In this document: piece by piece, positions 1-7,930 of the stretch
Layout of the letters: each line of letters starts with the position of its first letter
Numbering within the stretch: position 1 is the first letter of the stretch
From: Lentzea guizhouensis
GTDB taxonomy: Bacteria > Actinomycetota > Actinomycetes > Mycobacteriales > Pseudonocardiaceae
Direction of reading: 5' to 3'
DNA: 64,000 nt
Assembly: GCF_001701025.1 (NCBI RefSeq)
Contig: NZ_CP016793.1
Coordinates: 1,302,001 to 1,366,000, forward strand
The notes under the pieces: generated by a model
What the model was told of the DNA's origin: nothing
Database searches by the model: none
Seen by the model: only the letters and a program-made list of their open reading frames with translations
Program-made: the position numbers and the translations under genes

Positions 1-2
1 GG

Positions 3-416
3 GTCGGGTTCGCGCTGCCTGACCAGGCACTCGACGGCTGTGACCTGGTGTTCCACGCCAGTGCGACGGAGGCCGGGCTCACCACGGCGTTGAACCTGCT
101 CGCGCCGGAGGGCCGGGTGGTCGAGCTGAGCTGGTACGGGGACAAGCGGGTCGCCGTGCCGTTGGGCGAGTTCTTCCACTCGAAGCGGCTCACGATCCGC
201 AGCAGCCAGGTCGGCACGGTCGGCCGCTCGGACCGCTCCTACGCCGAACGCATGGCGCTGGCGCTCGACCTGCTGGCCGACGCCCGGTTCGACGCGTTGA
301 TCACCGGTTCCAGTGCGTTCGAGGAGTTGCCCGCCGTCATGCCGAAGCTGGCCGACGGGGAGATTCCGGCGCTGTGCCACCGCATTGACTACGGTCGGGG
401 TCATGTTCCCTCGTGA
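3..416 (+). CDS. Zinc-type alcohol dehydrogenase-like protein, C-terminal part (truncated by window edge)
   Basis: The frame is open from base 3 with no start, so this is the C-terminal ~137 residues of a medium-chain dehydrogenase/reductase. It shows the end of a Rossmann fold (DLVFHASATEAGL, then LLAPEGRVVELSWYG) and the helical C-terminus of MDR proteins. The N-terminal half, with the zinc ligands, lies outside the window, so the substrate cannot be judged. The stop (414-416) overlaps the start of the creatininase gene at 403, which implies translational coupling. The neighbours (cyclohydrolase II, PTPS, methyltransferase, glycosyltransferase) suggest a role in one pterin or purine-derived pathway; that role is inferred. 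Confidence 0.8.
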   Translation, partial: VGFALPDQALDGCDLVFHASATEAGLTTALNLLAPEGRVVELSWYGDKRVAVPLGEFFHSKRLTIRSSQVGTVGRSDRSYAERMALALDLLADARFDALITGSSAFEELPAVMPKLADGEIPALCHRIDYGRGHVPS

Positions 417-1095
417 CACCACGGTCGACGTCCGCGACCAGCGCGTGGCCGTGCTCCCGGTCGGCAGCACCGAGCAGCACGGCCCGTTCCTGCCGCTGGC
501 CACGGACGCGGTGATCGCGTGGACCATCGCGTCGGCGCTCGCGGAGGCGTACCCGGTGCGGTTGCTCGCGCCGATCCAGTTCTCCTGCTCGCAGGAGCAC
601 GCCGACTGGTCCGGAACCGTCAGCATCTCCGCGCGCACGCTGGTGTCAGTGGTCACGGACATCGCGGAATCGTTGCGGCACAACGGGGTCGAGCACCTCG
701 TGCTGGTGAACGCGCACGGCGGCAACTACGTGCTCTCCAACGTCGTGCAGGAGTCGCGTGGCATGGCGCTCTTCCCCGGTCGCGACGACTGGGCGTTCGC
801 CAGGGCGAAGGCCGGCATCGAGACCTCGGCGTACAGCGACATGCACGCGGGTGAGCTGGAGACCTCGATCCTGCTGCACGCCCACCCCGATCTCGTCCGT
901 CCCGGCTACGACTCCGCTGACCACCTGGCGGAGGACCGGCGGCACATGCTCACCCTGGGTCTGGCGCCGTACACGTCCTCCGGCGTCGTCGGGCGCCCGT
1001 CCCTGGCCTCAGCGCACAAGGGCGAGCTCCTGCTCACGGGGCTGGTCGAGTCGTTCCGGCACTACCTCGACCTGTTCGACGGCCTTGCGCCGTGA
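403..1095 (+). CDS. Creatininase-family amidohydrolase
   Basis: A 230-residue creatininase-fold protein, close to the family norm. Visible motifs are GSTEQHG near residue 23, an Asp in LATDAV, NAHGGN near residue 105 and MHAGELETS near residue 146, which give the metal-binding His/Asp/Glu set. Family members hydrolyse cyclic amides such as creatinine, or act on FAPy and peptide intermediates in riboflavin/F420 and mycofactocin pathways. Start ATG 403 is chosen because it overlaps the upstream stop and follows a GGGG run. Beside a variant GTP cyclohydrolase II, hydrolysis of a formamidopyrimidine-type intermediate is an attractive guess, as in archaeal ArfB. Its last 87 bases overlap the convergent membrane-protein gene. 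Confidence 0.88.
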   Translation: MFPRDTTVDVRDQRVAVLPVGSTEQHGPFLPLATDAVIAWTIASALAEAYPVRLLAPIQFSCSQEHADWSGTVSISARTLVSVVTDIAESLRHNGVEHLVLVNAHGGNYVLSNVVQESRGMALFPGRDDWAFARAKAGIETSAYSDMHAGELETSILLHAHPDLVRPGYDSADHLAEDRRHMLTLGLAPYTSSGVVGRPSLASAHKGELLLTGLVESFRHYLDLFDGLAP

Positions 1096-1971
1096 GGTGA
1101 ACAGCACGACCGCGCCCGGCAGGCTCGCGATCAACGCGAGCACGCCGTAGACGATGCCGGTGGTGAACCCCTGCTGGGCCCCCAGCCCGGCGGCGCCGAA
1201 CGCGACCGCGAGGAACGCCTCGCGCGGGCCGAACCCGCCGATGTTCACCGGGATCGCCATCACCAGCAGCGCGACGATGACGACCGGCGCGAGCTGCGTG
1301 ACGGTGGCGTCCGACCCGGCGGCGCGGGCGGCGACCAGGAACAGCGCGACGTATCCGGCGACCGCACCCGCGGACAGCACGACCACCGCGGGCCAGGTCG
1401 TGAACGACAGCAGCCTGATGCCGTCCGCGAGCGTGTTGACCAGGACCTTCTTGATCGGCTTGACGTGCCAGCCGATGACCGCGAGCGCGGCCAGGCAGGC
1501 AAGCACGACGGCGACCGTGGTGCCGTCCGGCGCGAAGTCGAGGCCGGGAGCGGGGTGCGTGAGGAACACCGCGACCCCGATCCCGATCAGCACGAACTGG
1601 CCGGCGAAGCGCTCGAAGAACACAGCGCGCACACCACGTCCGACGTCACCCGACTCACGCCCGTGGTTCACCGCGCGGTGCACGTCGCCGAGCACGCCCG
1701 CAGGCAGAACGGCGTTCACGAGCTGTGCGCGGTAGTAGTCGCTGACCGCGGTCTTCACGGTCAGCGGCAGGCCGAGGCGGCGCGCGACGAGCACCCAGCG
1801 ACCGGCGCTGAGCAGGGTCGTCGCGAACCCGATCGCCAGTGCGGCGGCGACGGAGAACGCGTCGATCGCGCGCAACCCGTCGAGGAACGCCCCGGTGCCC
1901 AGGCGCAGGCCCAGACCCACGAGGATGCCCACCGCCACCAGCAGCCGAAGCCACGGCCAGAAACGCTTCAT
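1009..1971 (-). CDS. Integral membrane protein of the lysylphosphatidylglycerol synthase TM / UPF0104 family
   Basis: About 320 residues with roughly eight hydrophobic segments, beginning MKRFWPWLRLLVAVGI. It matches the membrane domain of MprF/AglD-type proteins (UPF0104), including the conserved stretch around GGFGPREAF near residue 265. Such stand-alone domains are thought to flip or export lipid-linked or small substrates. Start ATG 1971 overlaps the methyltransferase stop in an ATGA arrangement, so it is read as the last gene of the minus-strand operon 4079-1009. Its 3' end overlaps the convergent creatininase gene. In this context it may export or transfer the pathway product; that is inference from position. 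Confidence 0.85.
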   Translation of the reverse strand: MKRFWPWLRLLVAVGILVGLGLRLGTGAFLDGLRAIDAFSVAAALAIGFATTLLSAGRWVLVARRLGLPLTVKTAVSDYYRAQLVNAVLPAGVLGDVHRAVNHGRESGDVGRGVRAVFFERFAGQFVLIGIGVAVFLTHPAPGLDFAPDGTTVAVVLACLAALAVIGWHVKPIKKVLVNTLADGIRLLSFTTWPAVVVLSAGAVAGYVALFLVAARAAGSDATVTQLAPVVIVALLVMAIPVNIGGFGPREAFLAVAFGAAGLGAQQGFTTGIVYGVLALIASLPGAVVLFTSRRKAVEQVEVVPERLDQPREQELALVR

Positions 1972-2750
1972 CACGCAACTCCAGGTAGTGCCAGCAGGTC
2001 GACGTGGTGGACCACCGCGGACGCCTCCGACCTGCGGCGCAGGTAGTCGGACGCGTCCGCGGCCAGTGCGGGTTCCTGCTCGACCGCCGCGCCGACCCAG
2101 CCCTTCAGCCATTCCCGCTGCAGGGCGTCGGCATTCGTGCGCCAGGGGCTCTGGGCCGTCCGGACCGTCGCCCCCAGTGCCGTGAACGCCTCTTCGGCGG
2201 CCTGGGGAGCGTCCGGCCCGAGCAGCCGCCGCCCGTCCACGACGCGCCGCTGGTGGGCGTTGAACGCGTCCTGGAAGGCGGCGTCGAGCGGCTCGGCCGG
2301 ATCGAACTCGATCCGGCCGGCCACCGAGAGCGTGAACAGAGCGGGCACATGAGCTTCTACGCAGGCAGTGGCCAGAGCGTTCATCTCGTCGGCGGTGAGC
2401 AGGTCGAGCAACGCGGAGCAGGTGACCAGGTCGGCGCCCGCGAGGTCGGCGGCGGTGAGCGCGGTGAGGTCACCCTCCCGCGTCTCGGCGGTGACGTTCT
2501 CGATCGCGCTCATGCCGGCCTGCGCCAAGCCGAGCAGCCGGGGGTCGCGGTCGTGCAGCACCCAGTGCTGCACACCGCCGAGCCTCCCGGCGAGCCATCG
2601 TCCCATCGATCCCGTGCCACAACCGAGGTCACGGATCGTCAGGGTGGTTCGGTTCACCAGAGTTTTCCCGAGCACGTCGACGAGCTCGGTCGAGCGCGCT
2701 TGTGCGTCAGCGTTCTCCCGCAGTGCCAGCCATTCGGGGGCGAAGGTCAT
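1971..2750 (-). CDS. Class I SAM-dependent methyltransferase
   Basis: A 259-residue protein with a clear SAM-binding motif I (DLGCGTGSMGRWL, about residues 42-54), an acidic residue after strand 2 (HDRDPRLL) and a later DLVTCSALLDLL motif. The substrate cannot be read from sequence. Start ATG 2750 overlaps the glycosyltransferase stop (ATGA) and its own stop overlaps the next gene start, so the four minus-strand genes form one coupled operon. A methylation step on a sugar, pterin or purine-derived product would fit the neighbouring glycosyltransferase and cyclohydrolase; this is inferred. Confidence 0.88.
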   Translation of the reverse strand: MTFAPEWLALRENADAQARSTELVDVLGKTLVNRTTLTIRDLGCGTGSMGRWLAGRLGGVQHWVLHDRDPRLLGLAQAGMSAIENVTAETREGDLTALTAADLAGADLVTCSALLDLLTADEMNALATACVEAHVPALFTLSVAGRIEFDPAEPLDAAFQDAFNAHQRRVVDGRRLLGPDAPQAAEEAFTALGATVRTAQSPWRTNADALQREWLKGWVGAAVEQEPALAADASDYLRRRSEASAVVHHVDLLALPGVA

Positions 2751-3752
2751 GGCGGCAGACTAGCCAGCGCCCTTCGCAGGTCCTGTGTGGATTCGTCCCA
2801 AGTGGACAAAGTGGCCCGTCGGCGCGCCGCTCTGACCCGGAGCGCGGCACGGAAACGCCGATCTTCGAACCACCGTGTCAGTGCAGCTTCGAACGCGTTT
2901 TCGTCGGCCGGCGGGAGGAGCAGGCCCCCGTCCTGGAGCGCGTCCGGGACGGAGCTCGCGATGACCGGCAGACCGTGCGCGAGGGCTTCGGTGACGACCA
3001 TGCCGTAGGTCTCGTTCCTGCTCGCCAGCACGAACAGGTCGGCGTTGACGTAAGCGCTGGTCAGGGCCTCGCCGACGAGTGGTCCGGGGAAGCTGACGCG
3101 GTCGTCTCGCGGGATCTCGCGCAGGAACGGGCTGTGCGGGCCCACGCACGTCAGCCGCCAGTCGTGGTTCGTTCGCTGTAGTGCTCTGACCAGCACGTCC
3201 TGGCCTTTGCGCGGTGTGATGGACGCGACGCAGAGGAGGTTCGTCCTGCCGTCCGTGCCGGTGGCCTGCGGCGCTGGGTCCGTGCCCGGTACGACGACGT
3301 GGACGTGCTTCAGCCCGTGCCTGGTCTTGATGCCGTGCGCCGCCGTCGGACTGGTCGCGATGACAGCTGCCGCGGCGTGCAGCACCTGCCGTTCTGCGAC
3401 GTCGAGCTCGTGCGCGGTCACGGGATCGAGACCGGTCTCATCGGCCAACGGCAGGTGCACGAGTACGGCGAGCTTCAACCGCCGTGCGTGCGGCACGACC
3501 ACTTCGGGCACACCACAGCTCACCAGCCCGTCGAGGAGCACCACCTCCCCGTCCGGAATTCCCGCAAGCGCTTGCCGCAGCGCTCCGGCATCGCTCGGTC
3601 GCGGCCAGTCACCAGCGACGGCGATCTGGTGCAGACCACCGCCGACCCTGAGGTCGTAGACGTTGCCGCCGCTGGGACTGCCCGGATCGGCGACGTCAGC
3701 CGGCAGTACGAAGTGCACGTTCGTAGCTGGCCCACGCCACATGCGACTCATG
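2747..3752 (-). CDS. Glycosyltransferase family 4
   Basis: About 334 residues with a GT-B fold. The N-terminus carries the [14 protein letters not shown] loop, and the C-terminal domain has [14 protein letters not shown] and the sugar-nucleotide motif [21 protein letters not shown] with its conserved Glu residues. It should transfer a sugar from an activated donor. The start is uncertain: ATG 3752, ATG 3743 and GTG 3718 are all in frame and none has a strong ribosome site; all overlap the end of the PTPS gene (3696). The stop overlaps the methyltransferase start. The acceptor is unknown; the operon suggests a pterin or pyrimidine-like compound. Confidence 0.85.
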
Positions 3753-4079
3753 AAGTGTGACGGTGATCCCATCGATGCCGTGAGCGCCCTCACCGAGAGC
3801 CCCCGCCACGATGGCGTCCGCGAGCTGGTCGGCGATGTGCTTGGCGAGCCACTCCGTCGACGTGTTGATGCCCGCGAACTGCGGTTCTTCGTCGAGGTTG
3901 CGGTAGTTGAACGCGGCCAGGACCTTGCCCAGCTCCTGCGTGGCCAGTCCGATGTCGACGACGATGTTGTCCTGGTCGAGCTCAGCCCGTTTGAACGTTG
4001 CGTCCACCACGAACGTTGCACCATGCAGACGTTGTGCCGGACCGAAGACCTCGCCGCGGAAACTGTGGGCGATCATCAC
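3696..4079 (-). CDS. 6-pyruvoyl-tetrahydropterin synthase / QueD-family protein with altered active site
   Basis: A 127-residue T-fold protein. It has IAHSF near the N-terminus, the [10 protein letters not shown] loop, [39 protein letters not shown] and a C-terminal HES. Canonical members have Cys-x3-His-Gly-His in the second motif. Here the Cys position reads Ala and HGH reads HGA, so the usual nucleophile and one zinc His are missing. It probably acts on a pterin-like product of the neighbouring cyclohydrolase homologue, but not by the standard QueD chemistry. Start is GTG 4079 or ATG 4076. It is the first gene of the minus-strand operon and divergent from the cyclohydrolase gene. Confidence 0.85.
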   Translation of the reverse strand: MMIAHSFRGEVFGPAQRLHGATFVVDATFKRAELDQDNIVVDIGLATQELGKVLAAFNYRNLDEEPQFAGINTSTEWLAKHIADQLADAIVAGALGEGAHGIDGITVTLHESHVAWASYERALRTAG

Positions 4080-4181
4080 GTGATCGCGAACGGTGATGCT
4101 GAACAGGATGACCTCCGCTGTGCGGCCGGGTTACGGTGCGACGTCAGGCCCGAGCGTAGTTGAACGCCCGGGAGGAACCTG

Positions 4182-4832
4182 GTGACGAGGGGACCCGAGA
4201 TGTTCGAACAGGCCTTCAACGAAGAAGACGTGGCGGAGTCCGACCTGGTGACCCGCCGTGGCACCTTCCGCGCAATCGCCTTCCGCGCGGACGGCCACGA
4301 ACACATGGCACTCGTCTACGGCAAGACGAAGCTGCGCGAGAACGTCCTCGTCCGCATCCACTCCGAGTGCATGACCGGCGACATCTTCGGCGCCATGCGC
4401 TGCGAATGCGGCGAGCAACTCGACGCCGCCCTGAACACCATCATCCGCGAGGGCAGCGGCGTGCTCGTCTACCTGCGCGGCCATGAAGGCCGAGGCATCG
4501 GTTTGGTGGCAAAGGTCCGCACCCACGTCCTGCAGGACGCCGGCATGGACACCCTCGACTCGGCCACCTCCCTGGGCCTGCCGGTCGACGTCCGCGACTA
4601 CTCCCCCGCCGCGCGCGTGCTCCGGCACCTGCGCGTCCAGTCCGTGCGCCTGATGTCCAACAACCCGGACAAGATCGCGGCCCTGGAGGACAACGGCATC
4701 CCGGTCACCGCACGGGTGCCGCTGCTGATGCCGCCGAACCCGCACAACATCGCGTACCTGACGGCGAAGAGGGACCGGCTGGGGCACGACCTGCCGCAGG
4801 TGGACACGTTCACGCTGCCGCACGCCCGCTGA
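4182..4832 (+). CDS. ribA: GTP cyclohydrolase II homologue with Tyr-to-His active-site change
   Basis: A 216-residue GTP cyclohydrolase II. The zinc site HSECMTGD...MRCECG is intact, as are EGRGIGL and the DVRDY motif with Asp136 and the Arg138 nucleophile. The residue matching E. coli Tyr105 (in RAYALQ) is His115 (VRTHVLQ). In Streptomyces coelicolor a paralogue with a different residue at this position (SCO6655) was reported to stop at the formamidopyrimidine stage; by analogy this protein may not serve riboflavin. GTG 4182 is chosen because GGAGG at 4171-4175 lies six bases upstream; ATG 4200 is the alternative. It diverges from the PTPS operon. The ribA symbol refers to the family, not proven function. 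Confidence 0.9.
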   Translation: MTRGPEMFEQAFNEEDVAESDLVTRRGTFRAIAFRADGHEHMALVYGKTKLRENVLVRIHSECMTGDIFGAMRCECGEQLDAALNTIIREGSGVLVYLRGHEGRGIGLVAKVRTHVLQDAGMDTLDSATSLGLPVDVRDYSPAARVLRHLRVQSVRLMSNNPDKIAALEDNGIPVTARVPLLMPPNPHNIAYLTAKRDRLGHDLPQVDTFTLPHAR

Positions 4833-4887
4833 CCGCGCACCGAGGTCAAGCGCGCCGATCTTGTCGGTGGTGCTGAGTACGTTGTAA

Positions 4888-4920
4888 CGCAGGGGTTCCC
4901 GATCAGGGGGTACCCCTGCG
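4888..4920 (+). terminator. Stem-loop downstream of the cyclohydrolase gene
   Basis: CGCAGGGGT (4888-4896) pairs with ACCCCTGCG (4912-4920) across a 15-base loop. No T-run follows, as is common in actinomycetes. The rest of the 4833-5045 gap shows no open frame or clear promoter. Confidence 0.5.
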
Positions 4921-5045
4921 AAGCGTGCGCGGACCTCGCCATGTCGCCGCTCGCATCCAGAGCACTACCCAGCGCACTCCGACCGATCGAGTGACCAGCC
5001 CGTCTACCATTGCTTTCCCAGCATGTGAAGCTCAGACTGACCGCC

Positions 5046-6227
5046 ATGCTGGCGCTGAGAGCCGCGCGTGCCTTCGACGGTGAGCACTCGCTCGCCGGCC
5101 CCGTCACGGTCATCACCGAGAACGGCACCATCACCGCGGTCGAGCAGGGCCACCCCGACGTGCCGGGCGCCGAGGTGGTCGAGCTCGGCGACGCGACCGT
5201 CCTGCCCGGACTCGTCGACACGCACGTCCACCTCGGAGCCGACAGCGAGAACGGTGCGCTCGACCGCCTTCCCGGGTTCAGCGCCGAGCACCTCGACGCG
5301 GTGATCGAGGACAGCCTCGACCGCCACCTGAAGGCCGGCGTCACCACGGTGCGCGACCTCGGTGACCGGGCGTGGTCGGTGGTCGAGCAGCGTGACCGGC
5401 ACCGGCAGCGCGTCCTCGCCTCCGGGCCGCCCATCACCAGTGTGAAAGGGCATTGCTGGTCGATGGGCGGGGAGAGCGCCGGTGAGGACGCCCTCAAGCG
5501 GGCGGTGCGGGAGCGGGCCGAGCGGGGAGTCGACGTCGTCAAGATCATGGCCAGTGGTGGGTTCGCCACGCCTGGCACGGTCGTCGACGACTGCCAGTTC
5601 ACCGAGCGCGAGCTCCGCGTTGTCGTGGAGGAAGCGCACGGGTGCGGGCTGCCGGTGACGGCGCACGCCCACAGCCTCGCCTCGGTGCAGCGCGCGGTGG
5701 CCGCCGGGGTCGACGGCATCGAGCACTGCACGTGTCTGGCCGGCGGGGCGATGGTCGTGCCGGTCGAGTTGATGGACGCGTTGGCCGAGGCGGACGTCGC
5801 CGTCTGCCACACCCTCGGCGTCACGGTGGAGCCGCCGCCCTTCATCAGGGAGGCGTTCGAGCGGATGGGGATGAGCCTCGCCGCCAAGATCGCCGCGGTC
5901 GGCCGGATGCACGACCACGGGGTGCGGTCGGTGTCCGGTACCGATGGCGGGATCGCGGCGGGCAAGCCGCACGGGATCACGGCCCACGCGCTCGCGGACA
6001 TGATCGAGGCGGGTGTGCCGAACGCGGCGGTGCTGGCCAGTGCGACCAGTCAGGCCGCGAAGGCGTGCGGTGTCAGCAAAGGCGTGCTGAGGGCGGGGTG
6101 GGACGCGGACATCATCGCGGTGCGGGGAGATCCCGTGCGGGACATCAAGGCGATGCACCGCGTGACCACCGTGGTGATCGGCGGTCAGATCGTGACGACG
6201 ACCTTGCCGGCCGACCGTCGCGAGTAG
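5046..6227 (+). CDS. Metal-dependent amidohydrolase (imidazolonepropionase/prolidase-like)
   Basis: A 393-residue amidohydrolase-superfamily TIM barrel. Metal ligands are seen in VDTHVHLG near residue 60, KIMASGG (carboxylated Lys candidate), TAHAHS, HCTCL and SGTDGG. The N- and C-terminal beta-sandwich segments are present (AFDGEHSLAGPVTVI and GWDADIIAVRGDPVRDI). Relatives hydrolyse dipeptides or cyclic amides such as Xaa-Pro substrates; the exact substrate is not evident. ATG 5046 gives the usual family N-terminus; GTG 5025 and TTG 5010 are upstream alternatives. It is monocistronic and its end overlaps the convergent oxidoreductase gene by 43 bases. Confidence 0.88.
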   Translation: MLALRAARAFDGEHSLAGPVTVITENGTITAVEQGHPDVPGAEVVELGDATVLPGLVDTHVHLGADSENGALDRLPGFSAEHLDAVIEDSLDRHLKAGVTTVRDLGDRAWSVVEQRDRHRQRVLASGPPITSVKGHCWSMGGESAGEDALKRAVRERAERGVDVVKIMASGGFATPGTVVDDCQFTERELRVVVEEAHGCGLPVTAHAHSLASVQRAVAAGVDGIEHCTCLAGGAMVVPVELMDALAEADVAVCHTLGVTVEPPPFIREAFERMGMSLAAKIAAVGRMHDHGVRSVSGTDGGIAAGKPHGITAHALADMIEAGVPNAAVLASATSQAAKACGVSKGVLRAGWDADIIAVRGDPVRDIKAMHRVTTVVIGGQIVTTTLPADRRE

Positions 6228-7129
6228 ACGTGGTCGATCGCCTCAAGTGCTTCTGACAGAGGGAAGGTGCGGTCGACGGCCGGCTTGACCTCGCCGGCCT
6301 CGATGAGGACGCGCAGCTCCTCGAAGACGTCACCGCGTTCCGCCGACGTCAGTCCGACGAGCTTCTGCGGGACGAAGAGGTTCAGCGCCAGCGCCCGCAA
6401 CGACCGGTCGAACCCGCCGAAGATCGGCTCCGTCGTCTCCGAGCCGACGATCACCACCGTGCCGCGCTTGCCCGCCGCGTCGCGCAGCCGGGACAACGAA
6501 CGGTGGCCGCCGCAGTCCAGCACCAGGTCGTAGGTGCCGGTGAAGTCCGCGACCGTGTAGTCGACAACCTCGTGCACGCCCAACGAACGGACGAGCTCGA
6601 CCTTCTTCGTGCTGCACACGCCCGTGACGTGCGCACCGAGCGATCGTGCGATCTGCACGCCGTACGAACCGACGCCGCCGCCCGCGCCGAGCACCAGGAC
6701 CCGTTGTCCCGCCTTGACCGAACGCAACCCCTGCAACGCGGTGCCACCCGAGATCGGCACTGCCGCCGCCTCCGCGAACGAGAGGCCCGCCGGCTTGCGT
6801 GCCAGCCGCTTGGCCTGCGTGACGGCGTACTCGGCGAACGCTCCGTCACAGGTGCCGAACACCTCGTCGCCCACGGCGAACTCGGTCACCTGCGGACCGA
6901 CCGCCGTCACGACACCGGACACGTCCCGTCCCGGCACCGGCGACTTCGGTCCGCGGAACCCGAAGCCGATGACCCGCAACAGGTAAGGCTTGCCGCTGAG
7001 GAGGTGCCAGGTGCCCATGTCGACGCCGGCCGCCCGCACCTCCAGCAGAACCTCACCCTGCCCAGGCACGGGCACATCCAGGTCACCGAGCACCGCCGAT
7101 CCGTATCTTCGCTGCACAACAGCCTTCAC
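6185..7129 (-). CDS. NAD(P)-dependent zinc-free MDR oxidoreductase (quinone reductase-like)
   Basis: A 314-residue medium-chain reductase beginning VKAVVQRRYG. It has the GRDVSGVVTAVGPQV loop, the GAGGGVGSYGVQIARSLG nucleotide-binding motif near residue 155, and CSTKK for NADP phosphate contact. The structural-zinc cysteines are absent, so it belongs with quinone oxidoreductases (QOR/ zeta-crystallin type). GTG 7129 overlaps the stop of the upstream XRE regulator (GTGA), making it the third gene of a coupled operon 7772-6185. It probably reduces quinones or enones, with expression set by the operon's own repressor. Confidence 0.88.
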   Translation of the reverse strand: MKAVVQRRYGSAVLGDLDVPVPGQGEVLLEVRAAGVDMGTWHLLSGKPYLLRVIGFGFRGPKSPVPGRDVSGVVTAVGPQVTEFAVGDEVFGTCDGAFAEYAVTQAKRLARKPAGLSFAEAAAVPISGGTALQGLRSVKAGQRVLVLGAGGGVGSYGVQIARSLGAHVTGVCSTKKVELVRSLGVHEVVDYTVADFTGTYDLVLDCGGHRSLSRLRDAAGKRGTVVIVGSETTEPIFGGFDRSLRALALNLFVPQKLVGLTSAERGDVFEELRVLIEAGEVKPAVDRTFPLSEALEAIDHVYSRRSAGKVVVTI

Positions 7130-7350
7130 GTCGTCTCCTCCTCCGGGTACTGGAACACCTCTTCGAGCGGAACCCCGAACACGCGCGCGATCCGGAACGC
7201 CACCTCCAGCGAGGGCGAGTACCGCCCCTGCTCGATGGCGATCAACGTCTGCCGCGTCACGCCGATCGCCGCGGCGAGGTCGGCCTGCTTCATCTCGTCG
7301 TGCGCGAACCGCAACGCGCGGATCGAGTTCGTGACCTTCGTCGGCTTCAC
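7126..7350 (-). CDS. Small XRE-family transcriptional regulator
   Basis: A 74-residue single-domain helix-turn-helix protein of the YozG/xre type: MKQADLAAAIGVTRQTLIAIEQGRYSPS carries the HTH, followed by FGVPLEEVF. Such minimal regulators usually sit next to a small membrane protein, as here. GTG 7350 overlaps the membrane-protein stop and its stop overlaps the oxidoreductase start. It likely autoregulates the operon through the inverted repeats found upstream at 7786-7835; that link is inferred. Confidence 0.85.
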   Translation of the reverse strand: MKPTKVTNSIRALRFAHDEMKQADLAAAIGVTRQTLIAIEQGRYSPSLEVAFRIARVFGVPLEEVFQYPEEETT

Positions 7351-7772
7351 CGCACGCCCTGCCGGTAGGCCGCGATCTTGGCGAGGGAACCGAGCACGGC
7401 GGACAGCGCGAAGCACAGGTAGAGCACGTTCGCGATCCAGAAGTGCGGCGCCTCGGCCATCGCCAGCACCAGTGCGGCCACACCGCCGATCACGACGAAC
7501 GACTGGCCGACGTGGTCGCCGAAGCGCCCGATCTCCACGTCGCGCTCGTCGACCTGCAGCCCGCCTTCCCGGCGCGACGCGATGCCGAACCAGATGCCGG
7601 ACACGATCCCCACGACGATCCCGAACCCGATCGTCCACAGCGCCGCGTCGACGTACGGCACCTCGGCCAGCGGCCGCCCACCGGCCCGCCCCAGCACGAG
7701 CACGACGTACACCGCGTAGCCGACCGCGGCGACGATCGCCATGGCCCACGCGCGCTTCTCCTCGAAGGCCAC
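7347..7772 (-). CDS. Small multi-pass membrane protein
   Basis: A 141-residue protein with about four predicted transmembrane segments (AMAIVAAVGYAVYVVLVLG; AALWTIGFGIVVGIVSGIWFG; SFVVIGGVAALVLAMA; IANVLYLCFALSAVLGS) and a charged loop carrying VDERDVEIGRFGD. This resembles the DUF2178-like partners of YozG-type regulators, although family assignment is tentative. GTG 7772 is preceded by AGGAG at a good distance. It is the first gene of the operon with the XRE regulator and the MDR oxidoreductase. No enzymatic motif is visible. Confidence 0.75.
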   Translation of the reverse strand: MAFEEKRAWAMAIVAAVGYAVYVVLVLGRAGGRPLAEVPYVDAALWTIGFGIVVGIVSGIWFGIASRREGGLQVDERDVEIGRFGDHVGQSFVVIGGVAALVLAMAEAPHFWIANVLYLCFALSAVLGSLAKIAAYRQGVR

Positions 7773-7785
7773 GACCCGCTCCTGA

Positions 7786-7835
7786 TGTCAAAGAAACCTG
7801 ACACGACCAAGGTAAAGCGAAGCAGACACCGTGTC
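7786..7835. promoter_or_regulatory. Candidate XRE operator repeats in divergent promoter region
   Basis: Two inverted repeats of the same sequence family lie upstream of the membrane-protein/XRE operon: TGTCA-N8-TGACA at 7786-7803 and GACACcGTGTC at 7825-7835. The surrounding 60 bases are AT-richer than their neighbours. They sit between the operon (start 7772) and the divergent lipoprotein gene (start 7931). Assignment to the XRE protein is inferred from position. Confidence 0.5.
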
Positions 7836-7930
7836 AAACATCTTTTACTCAGATTCGGGTTTAGCCACAAAACACGCAGATCGGACGGTCTGCCGTCCGG
7901 CGGTCGACGTCACCCGTCCGGAGGTCTACG

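Noticed and set aside
2747..4024. Glycosyltransferase start far upstream at 4024
   Set aside because: The first ~90 residues of that frame are antisense-like to the PTPS gene and low in coding quality; family homology begins near VHFVLPADV.
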